This document shows positions 1 to 7,641 of a DNA stretch of 23,066 nucleotides, in pieces. The stretch is from positions 1-23,066 of IMG/VR virus record IMGVR_UViG_3300031631_000029; one strand, given 5' to 3'. The position numbers were made by a program, and so were the translations under genes. The notes beneath the pieces were generated by a model. The model was not told where the DNA came from. It saw nothing but the letters and a program-made list of their open reading frames with translations, and made no database searches. This DNA comes from a virus. Position 1 is the first letter of the stretch. Each line of letters begins with the position of its first letter.

Positions 1-1
1 G

Positions 2-40
2 TTTAACATTTTAGCTGGTTTATTCCAGTTCATTCTTTAA
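2..40 (+). CDS. C-terminal end of an upstream gene, probably the tail sheath (partial)
   Basis: A reading frame open from the left edge gives 12 residues (FNILAGLFQFIL) and stops at TAA 38-40, just ahead of the tail tube ribosome binding site. In Mu-type tails the gene directly before the tube is the contractile sheath, and a hydrophobic C-terminus of this kind fits. The identification rests on gene order alone, because too little sequence is present to show homology; the frame could also be open by chance. Confidence 0.35.
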   Translation, partial: FNILAGLFQFIL

Positions 41-53
41 TTAAGGAGATATA

Positions 54-443
54 ATGGCTGGAAGGATTACAGGGGCGGTTGAAGTTATTTTAAACGGTGT
101 CCCTCTTTTAAATAAAGCTGGTGCCGTTGCTAGTGGTATCGGTTTAAGTGGTGAAGCTAATCACGAGCTAAAAGAAGTGGTTGGTGATAATGGGCTTCAT
201 GGATTTATTGAAGAGCCTGTTGTGGCAATGCTGGAAGTAACTATAACTGACCGTGATGATGTTAGTTTGAGTGATCTAGCAGCAGTTAGAGAAAATGGAA
301 CGGTTATTTTTAGAAGTCGTGGCAAAGGTAAAGTCTACACCATGACTGAAGGAACTTGTACTAGAAACTTTTCAGTAACTGGTGGTGAAGGTGAAACACC
401 AGTTAAGTTTATCGGTGCTTTCTGGACTGAAGGTACTTATTAG
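54..443 (+). CDS. Phage tail tube protein (Mu gpM-like)
   Basis: 129 residues, the usual size for the short tail tube proteins of Mu-like myoviruses. It would polymerise around the tape measure to form the inner tube inside the contractile sheath. The opening MAGRITGAVEVILNG, with a beta-rich body and a C-terminal GAFWTEG, resembles the Mu gpM-type tube family. A strong AAGGAG ribosome binding site at 43-48 fixes the start. The next genes (assembly chaperone, then tape measure) are the expected Mu neighbours. The family call comes from remembered pattern plus gene order. Confidence 0.85.
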   Translation: MAGRITGAVEVILNGVPLLNKAGAVASGIGLSGEANHELKEVVGDNGLHGFIEEPVVAMLEVTITDRDDVSLSDLAAVRENGTVIFRSRGKGKVYTMTEGTCTRNFSVTGGEGETPVKFIGAFWTEGTY

Positions 444-459
444 TTAATTTAAACGGCTT

Positions 460-519
460 TGAGCTTAAAATTATCCCAAACCTATAGTCAGGTATTAGTT
501 TTAAAAGTTTTTAAGCTCA
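460..519 (+). repeat. 11-bp inverted repeat between tube and chaperone genes
   Basis: TGAGCTTAAAA at 460-470 is matched exactly by its reverse complement TTTTAAGCTCA at 509-519, with 38 bases between. It sits in the 110-base gap after the tail tube gene, the largest gap in the tail module. No T-run follows the second arm, so it does not look like a standard terminator. It may form an mRNA hairpin that reduces read-through or protects the abundant tube transcript, but that is inference. Confidence 0.5.
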
Positions 520-553
520 CAGCCCATCTAAACCCATATAGCCCCTAAATAAA

Positions 554-850
554 ATGAATTATCCATTAAAACATCCCATTATTATCCCAGCTACTCCAGA
601 TAAGCCAGAACACGAAATAAAAGAATTGAATTTAGTAGATAGAATGAAAGCTAAACATGCTAAATTAATTCCTGATGAATGTTTTGAAGGTGGGCAGATA
701 AGCCCTACTAAATTTATTCCAATTATCGCTGCTATGGCTAGTATAGATGAATCAATAGCTGATGAGTTAGATTTTGTGGACCTAGTAAATATAGTGGGGG
801 GAATTGTAACACCTTTTTTATCCGAGTTGGGGCCACAAGTAGAAACGTAA
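554..850 (+). CDS. Tail assembly chaperone, short form (Mu gp41-like)
   Basis: 98-residue protein placed exactly between tail tube and tape measure, where contractile and siphovirus phages encode the chaperone that coats the tape measure before tube assembly. It has a proline-rich N-terminus, then a mostly helical acidic body (ISPTKFIPIIAAMASIDES), as in the gp41/gpE-type chaperones. The start lacks a good ribosome binding site; no better start is available. The gene contains an in-frame T TTT TTA heptamer at 814-820, and a -1 shift there joins it to a GpE-like extension, so this entry is the unshifted product. Confidence 0.75.
   Translation: MNYPLKHPIIIPATPDKPEHEIKELNLVDRMKAKHAKLIPDECFEGGQISPTKFIPIIAAMASIDESIADELDFVDLVNIVGGIVTPFLSELGPQVET
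814..820 (+). promoter_or_regulatory. Putative -1 ribosomal frameshift site (T TTT TTA)
   Basis: T814, TTT 815-817 and TTA 818-820 lie in the zero frame of the chaperone gene, the classical X XXY YYZ slippery arrangement and the same heptamer used by HIV-1. The -1 frame is open from 766 to its stop at 973-975, so a slip here makes a 140-residue fusion: 89 zero-frame residues plus 51 more. Tail chaperone frameshifting is widely conserved in tailed phages. I see no strong hairpin within about 10 bases downstream, so the stimulating signal, if any, is unclear. Confidence 0.75.
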
Positions 851-975
851 AAGAAATGATGCTGGTGGTTGGGTATATTTACCATTTCCAGCCTAGTGAA
901 ATTAATGAGTTATATGTAGAAGATTTAGTATTTTGGAATAATGGCCTACATTGGATTAAAGAGAATTTAAAATAA
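820..975 (+). CDS. GpE-like frameshift extension of the tail chaperone
   Basis: In the -1 frame relative to the chaperone, codons from 820 read into a segment with the pattern YIYHFQPSEINELYVEDLVF followed by W and a helical end. This resembles the P2 GpE family (a hydrophobic-H-F-x-P-S-E motif, then L-x-x-L-x-x-W). It would be made as the C-terminal part of a fusion through the slippery site at 814-820. An ATG at 856 could instead give a free 39-residue protein, but no ribosome binding site precedes it. The stop TAA (973-975) overlaps the tape measure ATG, keeping the genes coupled. Confidence 0.7.
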   Translation: MRVGATSRNVKEMMLVVGYIYHFQPSEINELYVEDLVFWNNGLHWIKENLK

Positions 976-2582
976 TGGCAAAGTTTGATTTAAGTGTAAT
1001 CTTACGATTCATAGACAAGTCAGCTCAAGGTCTTAAAGGCTTCCATGCTAATATGGGGAAAGTCGGTAAGAAGATGCAAAGCGTTGGACGTACTATGTCT
1101 ATGGCCGTTACAGCCCCATTAATTGCTCTGGGAGTGAACGCTATAAGAATGGGCGCGAAGTACCAGGACACTATGAATATGGTGGGCGCTGTTACTAATA
1201 CAACTGGAAAGGAGTTTGAAAAGCTTAAAAACTTATCCCAGAAATTAGGAGCAACTACACGATTTTCAGCTGTTGAAGCTGGTGAGGCCATGAAATTTAT
1301 GGGCATGGCTGGTTTTGATGCTAATAAGATTATAGCTGCAACACCTAAAGTCTTACAATTAGCAGCAGCAGCACAATTAGATATGGGAACCGCTGCTGAT
1401 ATTGTAACTAATATTATGTCGGGTTATGGAGCAAAGGCAAAAGATTTAAGTAAAATTAATGATGTATTAGTGTCTACTTTTACTAATGCTAATGTGTCTC
1501 TTCCTCAGTTGGGGGAAGCTTTAAAAAATGTAGGTTCGATAGCTTCAATAAATAACATACCTATCGAGCAAATGGCAGCTGTTTTAGGTGTTTTAGGAAA
1601 TGCCGGTGTCCAAGGCGCTGAGGCTGGGACAGCCATGAAAGTGCTTATGACTAAATTAGCTAAGCCGACAAAAGAAGCTACAAAGCAGATGCGTTTTTTA
1701 GAACTTGAATTATTTAATACTGATGGATCAATTAAAGATATTATTGGCGTAATGAAGGAATTTGAAAATGCACAAAGAAAAGGAGCCACATCAACACAGA
1801 TGCAAACAGCCGCTTATACTATATTTGGCAATAGGGCGGGGCCTAGATTAGTCACTTTACTAGGTCAAGGGTCTAAAGCGGTGGAGGATTTAACAAAAAA
1901 GAATAAGGAAAATTTAGGTATAACAAAAAGGTTAGAAGAAAGAATGAAGCTTGGATTGGGAGGGGCTTTAGATAAATTAGGGTCGGCCTGGAAAGGATTG
2001 AATTTAGCATTTACTGAAGGGAAGTTTGGGAAAGTGGTAGAGGGGTTAGTGCGTGATTTAGCAGATTTAATGAGTGGTATAGGGCTATTTGTACAAACGC
2101 ATCCTGAAATAACTAAGTGGGGTTTAGCGTTAGCCGGGGTAACTGCTATTGTCGGGCCTTTATTAATTGGTTTAGGTTTAGCAGCTATAGCAATAGGGGC
2201 AATAACTTTACCTATGGTTGCTGTGGCCGCTGCTGTATTAGGGATTACAGTGGGCGTTGCTAAGTTGATGCAACTTGCAGGACAGAAAAAAAGAGCGCAA
2301 ACAACCAATATAGCAAAGGCTACTGAAGGAGGTTTAGGCGGGTTTAGACAAGCTGAAGCAGCTAATACAGAAATGCTAAGAAAAAACCCTAATTTTATAT
2401 CAGAAAATATGGGAATAGCTGCTGGATTGGGGGCTTTTGGTACAGGTATGAATACAGAAATTACAGTAAAAGTGCTGGCTGAAAAAGATACTTCTGCTTT
2501 GGTTACAAATGTAAACGGTAACGGTAAAGTGAATGTTGAAAATGAAGCTTATGTTGGTCCTATCTTTGCTTTTGGAGCTTAA
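975..2582 (+). CDS. Tail tape measure protein (TP901 core family)
   Basis: 535 residues. The scaffold sets tail length and probably reaches the host membrane during DNA ejection. The N-terminus is helical, then a core at about residues 65-290 carries the phage-minor-tail (TP901 core) look: YQDTMNMVGAVTNT, TTRFSAVEAGEAMKFMGMAG, NIMSGYG and the AYTIFGNRAGPRLVTLL segment. A long glycine/alanine hydrophobic stretch at about 383-430 could insert in membranes. It is short for a tape measure, suggesting a modest tail length. The start overlaps the stop of the chaperone extension (TAATG). Confidence 0.93.
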   Translation: MAKFDLSVILRFIDKSAQGLKGFHANMGKVGKKMQSVGRTMSMAVTAPLIALGVNAIRMGAKYQDTMNMVGAVTNTTGKEFEKLKNLSQKLGATTRFSAVEAGEAMKFMGMAGFDANKIIAATPKVLQLAAAAQLDMGTAADIVTNIMSGYGAKAKDLSKINDVLVSTFTNANVSLPQLGEALKNVGSIASINNIPIEQMAAVLGVLGNAGVQGAEAGTAMKVLMTKLAKPTKEATKQMRFLELELFNTDGSIKDIIGVMKEFENAQRKGATSTQMQTAAYTIFGNRAGPRLVTLLGQGSKAVEDLTKKNKENLGITKRLEERMKLGLGGALDKLGSAWKGLNLAFTEGKFGKVVEGLVRDLADLMSGIGLFVQTHPEITKWGLALAGVTAIVGPLLIGLGLAAIAIGAITLPMVAVAAAVLGITVGVAKLMQLAGQKKRAQTTNIAKATEGGLGGFRQAEAANTEMLRKNPNFISENMGIAAGLGAFGTGMNTEITVKVLAEKDTSALVTNVNGNGKVNVENEAYVGPIFAFGA

Positions 2583-2587
2583 TTGAT

Positions 2588-3949
2588 ATGTTTTGGAGAG
2601 AAACTTTAAGACCAGCAAGTTTTAGAGGGGCTAAATTCTTTTTTGATAGTCATGATTATGAATTTGGAAGGAAAAACATATTTCATGATTTCCCATTTAG
2701 GGATGATGCTGAAGTAGAAGACCAAGGGGCCTTAGCTGATGGGTTTTCTATAACCGGTTATGTGTTAGCCAATAAAGATAATGATTTTAATTATTTTATT
2801 GATCGAGATATATTAATTGCAGCACTAAAGGAAGAGGGTCCAGGTCAATTAGTACATAGGTATTTTGGCAACAAGAGCGTGGCGTTAAACGGCTCTGCTA
2901 GGATGACAGAAACGAGTAGAGAAGGCGGTATTGCTCGTTTTCAGATGACGTTTAAGGAAGTTAAGCAAGAAAAACCTTTTACTGAAACGGCATCACCAAA
3001 AGATTCTATGGACCTTGTGGCTAAAGATTCTAGTAACCGTTTATTGGATGCTTTTGAATCAGCTATGGATGCTACAGCTGATTTACAAAAGTTGTCAGCT
3101 GGTATTACGGCAGGGATGCAGAATATAATTGGTAAAGTAAGACAGTTAAAAAGCTTACCAGGATCGGTTATATCAGCGGCTACAGGGATTGTATTAGCGG
3201 CAACAACGTTAGCGGGAACCGTTTTAGGAACCCCCTGTGCCTTAGCTAATGCTATAACCGGTGGATTTGATTCCTTTCTTTTTGCTGCTGGTATGTTGCA
3301 AGACACGGTATCAAGGGATATATTAGGTGGCTGTTCTGGCAGGGTCCAAAACCCTCTTGATGCTGATAGAAATCCAGATGAGTTAAGTCAAACAGAGGGA
3401 ACGGCTTTAGCTACAGCAGCAGCAGGATTATCAACGTTTGGTAATGAATTACCAGTTATCAGTGTGGTTTCTCCGGCTTCAGCGTCTGATCAAGCTAACC
3501 AGCAAGCCCTTATTAACCTAATGAGGTCTCAAGGCTTAATAGCTGCCTGTAGGATAGCTGTAAGAACTGTTTATACAAGTCAAGATGCAGCTAATAATTT
3601 ATTACTTTTGATTACTGGTTTAATCGATGATTATTTAGATTATCTAGGGGCTGAAGCTGGTGATGATACGTTAGCTAATTATAATATTAGTTTTAGTAAT
3701 GATGAAATCTATCAAAGTGTAAAAGGATTAAAATCAGGTATTAAAAAGTCAATGGATATTATCGGGGCTGAATTAGCTCAGATAGTAGAGTATGATGTAG
3801 GGCCTGAAGTGTTATCAACGCTTACTTTAGCTTATGATAGGTATGAAGATTTAAGCAGGGATCAGGAATTGATTGATAGAAACCCTTTATTGATTCTGAA
3901 TCCTTGTTTTATTCCTGGTGGCAAAACGATTAATATACTGAGTGAATAA
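2588..3949 (+). CDS. DNA circulation/tail hub protein (Mu gpN-like)
   Basis: 453 residues. The N-terminal 120 residues match the family historically named DNA circularisation N-terminus (Mu gpN): WRETLRPASFRGAKFFFDSH, then a domain with FPFRDDAEVEDQG and RYFGNKSVALNG. In Mu-type phages it is a structural tail/baseplate protein between the tape measure and the gpP hub, which is its position here. The middle is alanine-rich and helical (residues about 150-290). Its stop overlaps the next start (TAATG at 3947-3951), so the two are translationally coupled. Confidence 0.88.
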   Translation: MFWRETLRPASFRGAKFFFDSHDYEFGRKNIFHDFPFRDDAEVEDQGALADGFSITGYVLANKDNDFNYFIDRDILIAALKEEGPGQLVHRYFGNKSVALNGSARMTETSREGGIARFQMTFKEVKQEKPFTETASPKDSMDLVAKDSSNRLLDAFESAMDATADLQKLSAGITAGMQNIIGKVRQLKSLPGSVISAATGIVLAATTLAGTVLGTPCALANAITGGFDSFLFAAGMLQDTVSRDILGGCSGRVQNPLDADRNPDELSQTEGTALATAAAGLSTFGNELPVISVVSPASASDQANQQALINLMRSQGLIAACRIAVRTVYTSQDAANNLLLLITGLIDDYLDYLGAEAGDDTLANYNISFSNDEIYQSVKGLKSGIKKSMDIIGAELAQIVEYDVGPEVLSTLTLAYDRYEDLSRDQELIDRNPLLILNPCFIPGGKTINILSE

Positions 3950-5211
3950 TGGTTGATATAGCAGCTTTATCAGCATTACCAACAGGCTTGGCTGATCCAG
4001 TAGAAACTAGAGCCATATTAAGGGTTAATGGCCGTAGGTTTAACAGCTGGAAATCAATATCTATTAATCGTTCTATAGCTAATATATCTGGTTCATTCTC
4101 TTTTACAACCTCTAATAGATTTGCAGGAGAAGGGGAAAAGTGGGGGATTGAAGAAGGCGATCCATGCACTGTTGATATAGCTGATGAAAGGGTTTTAACT
4201 GGGTATATTGATGATATAAGCGATGGGTACAGCGTATCTAGTCATGATGTAACGTTTAGCGGTAGGGATAAGACAGGTGATTTAGTAGATTGCCATTACA
4301 ACCCGTTTGAAGAGGTTGATCAGGCTATTTTAACAGCTCTAAACAATACTTTGACAGGTAATAAAGGTGGGAAAAGTGAATTTAATAACCAGACTTTTCT
4401 TCAGATAATAGAAAAGTTATGCGCTCCTTTCAATATATCTGTTGAATTAGATTCAGCTTTATTAATTTATCCTGATTTGTTTCAGCCTATAGCTAAAGAA
4501 ACAATGGATTTGGCCACACCTGTTTATGAAAAAATAGCTTATTTATGCCAGTTAGTCGGGGTGCTTCCTATCACTACAGGAAACGGAAATCTATTCCTTA
4601 CGAGGGCAGGTGTATCAAAGGCTAATGATGATTTACAAGTTGGTGTTAATATTAAAGCTAATCGGGTAATCAGATCAGTAAAAGATAGATATTCTGTTTA
4701 CTATGCTGAGGGTCAATCTATAACAACCGCTTTCAATTCTAACCTGATTGCTGAAGGGAAAGCTGAAGATGAGTACATGAAGGAAAAAAGAGTAAGACCA
4801 TATATTATAATGTTGGGGGAACACGCCACTATCGGGGCTTGTCAGAAAAAAGCAGCATGGGAAGCCCGTATTAGAATGGGGGCGTCAAGGAAGGTAGAAA
4901 CACAAGTAAGAAAATGGACACAAACAAACGGCAAAATATGGCCTCTTAACGGTTTAGTCCAGATGTTTGATAGTAAAATAGGTGTTAATGCTGAATTGTT
5001 AATAGCTGGATTAGCTTTAAATTTAGATGGAACTGGGGGTGAATTAACCACAATGAGTCTAGTTCATCCAGATACTTTTATATTAAAAGAACGAGTACCG
5101 ATTAAAAAGACAGATGGTTTAAACGCTTTCAACAGGCCGATGGGAAGTAAAAGCCCAACAGTTATAAAGCAGAAAAATAATAGTAGATTTCATAGCTCAC
5201 GAAGCCTTTAA
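3949..5211 (+). CDS. Baseplate hub protein (Mu gpP/gp44-like)
   Basis: 420 residues. It resembles the Mu gp44 (P) hub, the counterpart of the T4 gp27 ring on which the spike sits. Supporting marks are the N-terminal domain with NGRRFNSWKSISINRSI, the GDPCTVDIADERVLTGYIDD strand and a GRDKTGDLVDC motif (residues about 107-117). The order N, P, gp45, gp46, gp47, gp48 confirms the role. The C-terminal 25 residues are basic and serine-rich and are likely disordered. One unrelated small gene separates it from the spike gene. Confidence 0.88.
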   Translation: MVDIAALSALPTGLADPVETRAILRVNGRRFNSWKSISINRSIANISGSFSFTTSNRFAGEGEKWGIEEGDPCTVDIADERVLTGYIDDISDGYSVSSHDVTFSGRDKTGDLVDCHYNPFEEVDQAILTALNNTLTGNKGGKSEFNNQTFLQIIEKLCAPFNISVELDSALLIYPDLFQPIAKETMDLATPVYEKIAYLCQLVGVLPITTGNGNLFLTRAGVSKANDDLQVGVNIKANRVIRSVKDRYSVYYAEGQSITTAFNSNLIAEGKAEDEYMKEKRVRPYIIMLGEHATIGACQKKAAWEARIRMGASRKVETQVRKWTQTNGKIWPLNGLVQMFDSKIGVNAELLIAGLALNLDGTGGELTTMSLVHPDTFILKERVPIKKTDGLNAFNRPMGSKSPTVIKQKNNSRFHSSRSL

Positions 5212-5230
5212 AATCATTTGCTGAGGGATT

Positions 5231-5479
5231 ATGACGGATCAGGAAGACAGGGCCAGATATGAAGATAATTTTAAAACACTTTTTTCTAAAATAAACAGGA
5301 TGCTGCCTATAAGTGCCTTTGCTGCTTTAATGGTGGTATTAATTGGCTTATGGGGATCATTATTTAGTCTTTTATATGTGGATTTACAGGGGTATAAGGC
5401 TATAAATACAGAACAAAGAATAGAATTTATTAAAGAAGTGGGTGAAGTTAAAGAGCTAATTGCAACAATAAAAAGATGA
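5231..5479 (+). CDS. Small single-span membrane protein in the hub cluster
   Basis: 82 residues: a charged N-terminus (1-23), one clear hydrophobic span at about 25-50 (FAALMVVLIGLWGSLFSLLY) and a charged helical C-terminus that could form a coiled coil. The function is not recognised. A holin, a lysis accessory or an infection-related membrane protein are possible; the XhlA type has its span at the other end. It lies between the hub and spike genes and overlaps the spike start by 4 bases (ATGA), so it belongs to the tail operon. A GAGG ribosome binding site precedes the ATG. Confidence 0.75.
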   Translation: MTDQEDRARYEDNFKTLFSKINRMLPISAFAALMVVLIGLWGSLFSLLYVDLQGYKAINTEQRIEFIKEVGEVKELIATIKR

Positions 5480-6036
5480 ATTTAGGTGATTTAACACGTT
5501 TTTTAAATCCGATTAAGCGCCAAATCTTCTTATTAATAGGCAAAGCTATATTAACTAAGGTTAATAATGAGGGGAAAACCGGCTTTCATGATTCAGGTTC
5601 AAGGGCTAATCCTCAGCGTGTAAGCATGAATTGGTTTGGGCAATTAACTGATATAGAGCGAGCACAACCTTACGGATTTGAGACTTATCCTAAAACTGAT
5701 ACCGCTAAATGTGTTATAGTAAGCCCTGATGGTTCTAGGTCTAATGCTTTTGTAATAATGATTCAGGATGATGAATACAGACCAACAGATTTAATAGAAG
5801 GTGATGTTTGTTTATATGATAAAGATGACGCTAGGATTAAGTGTTCTGGCGGTAAAGTAGCAATAGGAAATAAAGATAATGGCAATGAGTTATTAGATTT
5901 ATTTGATAAGTTATTAACTGAATTACAAAAACCAGTAGACCTAACAGGAACAGCCAGCACCGGGAAATTATTTAAAATAGAAACGGCTTTACAGGACATA
6001 CAAGCCAAACTAGCAACTATTAAAGGTACTATATAA
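5476..6036 (+). CDS. Baseplate spike/assembly protein V (Mu gp45-like)
   Basis: 186 residues, close to Mu gp45 (197). It would form the trimeric membrane-piercing spike under the hub. The core is typical: SGSRANPQRVSMNWFGQLTD, ERAQPYGFETYP and a later KVAIGNK strand at the end of the OB/beta-helix part. The last 50 residues are helical (NELLDLFDKLLTELQ ... LQDIQAKLATIKGTI) and replace the iron-binding HxH apex of Mu gp45; the only histidine is near residue 38. The start overlaps the preceding gene (ATGA) and the stop overlaps the next (TAATG). Confidence 0.88.
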   Translation: MNLGDLTRFLNPIKRQIFLLIGKAILTKVNNEGKTGFHDSGSRANPQRVSMNWFGQLTDIERAQPYGFETYPKTDTAKCVIVSPDGSRSNAFVIMIQDDEYRPTDLIEGDVCLYDKDDARIKCSGGKVAIGNKDNGNELLDLFDKLLTELQKPVDLTGTASTGKLFKIETALQDIQAKLATIKGTI

Positions 6037-6227
6037 TGGCATTAGATAAAGCTACTTTAATCACATCCTTAAAAGCTGCTTTTGTTGCTGGAGTAGGCCG
6101 AGATGATGACGCTTTACAGATATCAACTGATATAGCTAATGCAATTGATACTTATATTAAAGGATCTTTATCAGCCGCTACAGCCGGTGGCGCTGCTGTA
6201 ACCCCTGGTAAAACGGTGGTAGCATGA
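6036..6227 (+). CDS. Small protein between gp45 and gp46, unknown role
   Basis: 63 residues beginning MALDKATLITSLKAAF, with a helical body (DIANAIDTYIKGSLSAA) and a glycine/valine-rich tail (TAGGAAVTPGKTVVA). Small proteins of this shape recur in phage structural operons, but I know of no proven function. It is coupled on both sides (TAATG with gp45, ATGA with gp46), which supports real translation and a tail-related role. Confidence 0.75.
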   Translation: MALDKATLITSLKAAFVAGVGRDDDALQISTDIANAIDTYIKGSLSAATAGGAAVTPGKTVVA

Positions 6228-6712
6228 CAACAGACTTAAAAATAAGATGGGATAACGATCTGTTTGAAGGAGATTTCATCTTTGAAGATAATGATTTTAA
6301 TACTGATGAAGGATTAGCTACAGCCGTTTTAATTAGCTGGTTTACTGATCAAAGGGCTTCTGATGAAGATGATATACCTAATGCTGATTCAGAATTTATA
6401 GATAAAAGAGGTTGGTGGGGTGATTTAGTGGACCCTGTAGTAGTGGGTGATGAAATAGGTTCTAAATTGTGGTTATTGAATCGAGCTAAAACCACTCAAG
6501 AGAACATTACAGCCGGTATAGACTACGGTACAGCGGCTTTAGAATGGATGAAAGAAGATGGAATTGTTAAAGATGTATTAGTAACAGGAGAAAAACAAAA
6601 ATATAATAATGATTATATATTAGCCTTACAAGCTGAAATTACTAAGGCTGATGGAAATAAATTGAATATAAGTTTTGATTCAGAATGGTTCGCAACTTTA
6701 GAAGAAGATTAA
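6224..6712 (+). CDS. Baseplate wedge protein (Mu gp46-like)
   Basis: 162 residues. The DKRGWWGD signature (about residues 60-68) after an acidic FEDNDFNTDEGLATAVLISW region marks the Mu gp46 family, related to the T4 gp25 baseplate wedge that nucleates the sheath. It is slightly longer than Mu gp46 and ends in an ISFDSEWF strand. Its stop codon lies inside the left arm of a perfect 12-bp hairpin (6709-6739), which separates it from the inserted phosphoesterase gene. Confidence 0.9.
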   Translation: MTTDLKIRWDNDLFEGDFIFEDNDFNTDEGLATAVLISWFTDQRASDEDDIPNADSEFIDKRGWWGDLVDPVVVGDEIGSKLWLLNRAKTTQENITAGIDYGTAALEWMKEDGIVKDVLVTGEKQKYNNDYILALQAEITKADGNKLNISFDSEWFATLEED

Positions 6713-6739
6713 GTTTGTATCGATACTATACAAACTTAA
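6709..6739 (+). repeat. Perfect 12-bp hairpin overlapping the gp46 stop
   Basis: TTAAGTTTGTAT at 6709-6720 and its exact reverse complement ATACAAACTTAA at 6728-6739 enclose a 7-base loop. The left arm contains the TAA stop of gp46. There is no T-run afterwards, so it is not a textbook intrinsic terminator; an attenuating or processing hairpin, or a protein-binding palindrome, would fit. It stands exactly where the operon is interrupted by the phosphoesterase gene. Confidence 0.65.
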
Positions 6740-6766
6740 AGTGCTGTTAATTGAAGCGGTTATGAA

Positions 6767-7636
6767 ATGACATGGGAAACCGAACAGACCAATGAAACAA
6801 CAGCAACGATTAGAATAGATTTAAAACGCAATAAAGAATGGCAGCAATGGGCTTTATGTTCAGCTGACAGGCATTTTGATAATCCTAAATCAAATAGAGG
6901 GATGCAAAAGCGCCATTTAGATATGGCAAAAGAGAGAGAAGCATTTGTATTAGATGTAGGGGATTGTTACTGCGCTATGCAGGGAAAGTTCGATCCAAGG
7001 GGAAGGAAAAGCGATATAAGAGAAGAAAATAATGTTCCTGATTATTTAGATTCATTAGTTGATTCAGGGGAAAAGTTATTTGGGCCTTATGCTGATTTAT
7101 TCGCTTTACTAGCTGCCGGGAACCATGAAACCAGCATATTAAGAAGACTAGAAACGGACCTTACTAAACGATTAGTAAAACGATTAAATAATTTAGGTTC
7201 TAAAGTTATACAGGGGGGTTATCGGGGCTGGATTAGATTATTGTTTGAGGATGATGGTAAAAGTAAATTTAGGCAATCTTTTAATGTTTACTATACTCAT
7301 GGGTCAAACTCAAACGCTCCGGTAACTAAAGGGATATTAAGAACACAAAGAAGAGGGGTCGTTTATCCTGATGCTCATATATTGTTAAGTGGTCATATTC
7401 ATGAATCATGGGCCTTTCCTATTTATAGATCAAGGTTATCAGAAAAAGGTGTTGAATACACTGATAAACAAATGCATATCCAGCTACCAACTTATAAAGA
7501 AGAGTTCCAGGGGGTTAATGGTGGGTATCATCATGAAAACGAAAGGCCCCCTAAACCAATAGGGGCGTGGTGGTTAAGGTTTTTTTATGAAAGGGTTTCT
7601 AGAAAAATTAAATTTGAAGCAACACAAGCTGAGTAA
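6767..7636 (+). CDS. Calcineurin-like metallophosphoesterase inserted in the baseplate operon
   Basis: 289 residues with every metal-binding motif of the family in order: D-x-H at D34/H36 (SADRHFD), GD at 65-66 (LDVGDCY), GNHE at 118-121, H178 (YTHGS) and GHIH at 209-212. These bind two metal ions and hydrolyse phosphomonoesters or phosphodiesters; the substrate cannot be told. No signal peptide is seen, so a cytoplasmic or virion location is expected. It sits between gp46 and gp47, normally adjacent in Mu-like phages, and follows a 54-base gap with a hairpin, so it is probably an acquired gene. No clear ribosome binding site precedes the start. Confidence 0.85.
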   Translation: MTWETEQTNETTATIRIDLKRNKEWQQWALCSADRHFDNPKSNRGMQKRHLDMAKEREAFVLDVGDCYCAMQGKFDPRGRKSDIREENNVPDYLDSLVDSGEKLFGPYADLFALLAAGNHETSILRRLETDLTKRLVKRLNNLGSKVIQGGYRGWIRLLFEDDGKSKFRQSFNVYYTHGSNSNAPVTKGILRTQRRGVVYPDAHILLSGHIHESWAFPIYRSRLSEKGVEYTDKQMHIQLPTYKEEFQGVNGGYHHENERPPKPIGAWWLRFFYERVSRKIKFEATQAE

Positions 7637-7641
7637 ATAAT

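Noticed and set aside
856-975. Independent 39-residue gene starting at ATG 856
   Set aside because: There is no ribosome binding site, and the in-frame slippery heptamer upstream plus the open -1 frame explain this stretch better as a frameshift extension.
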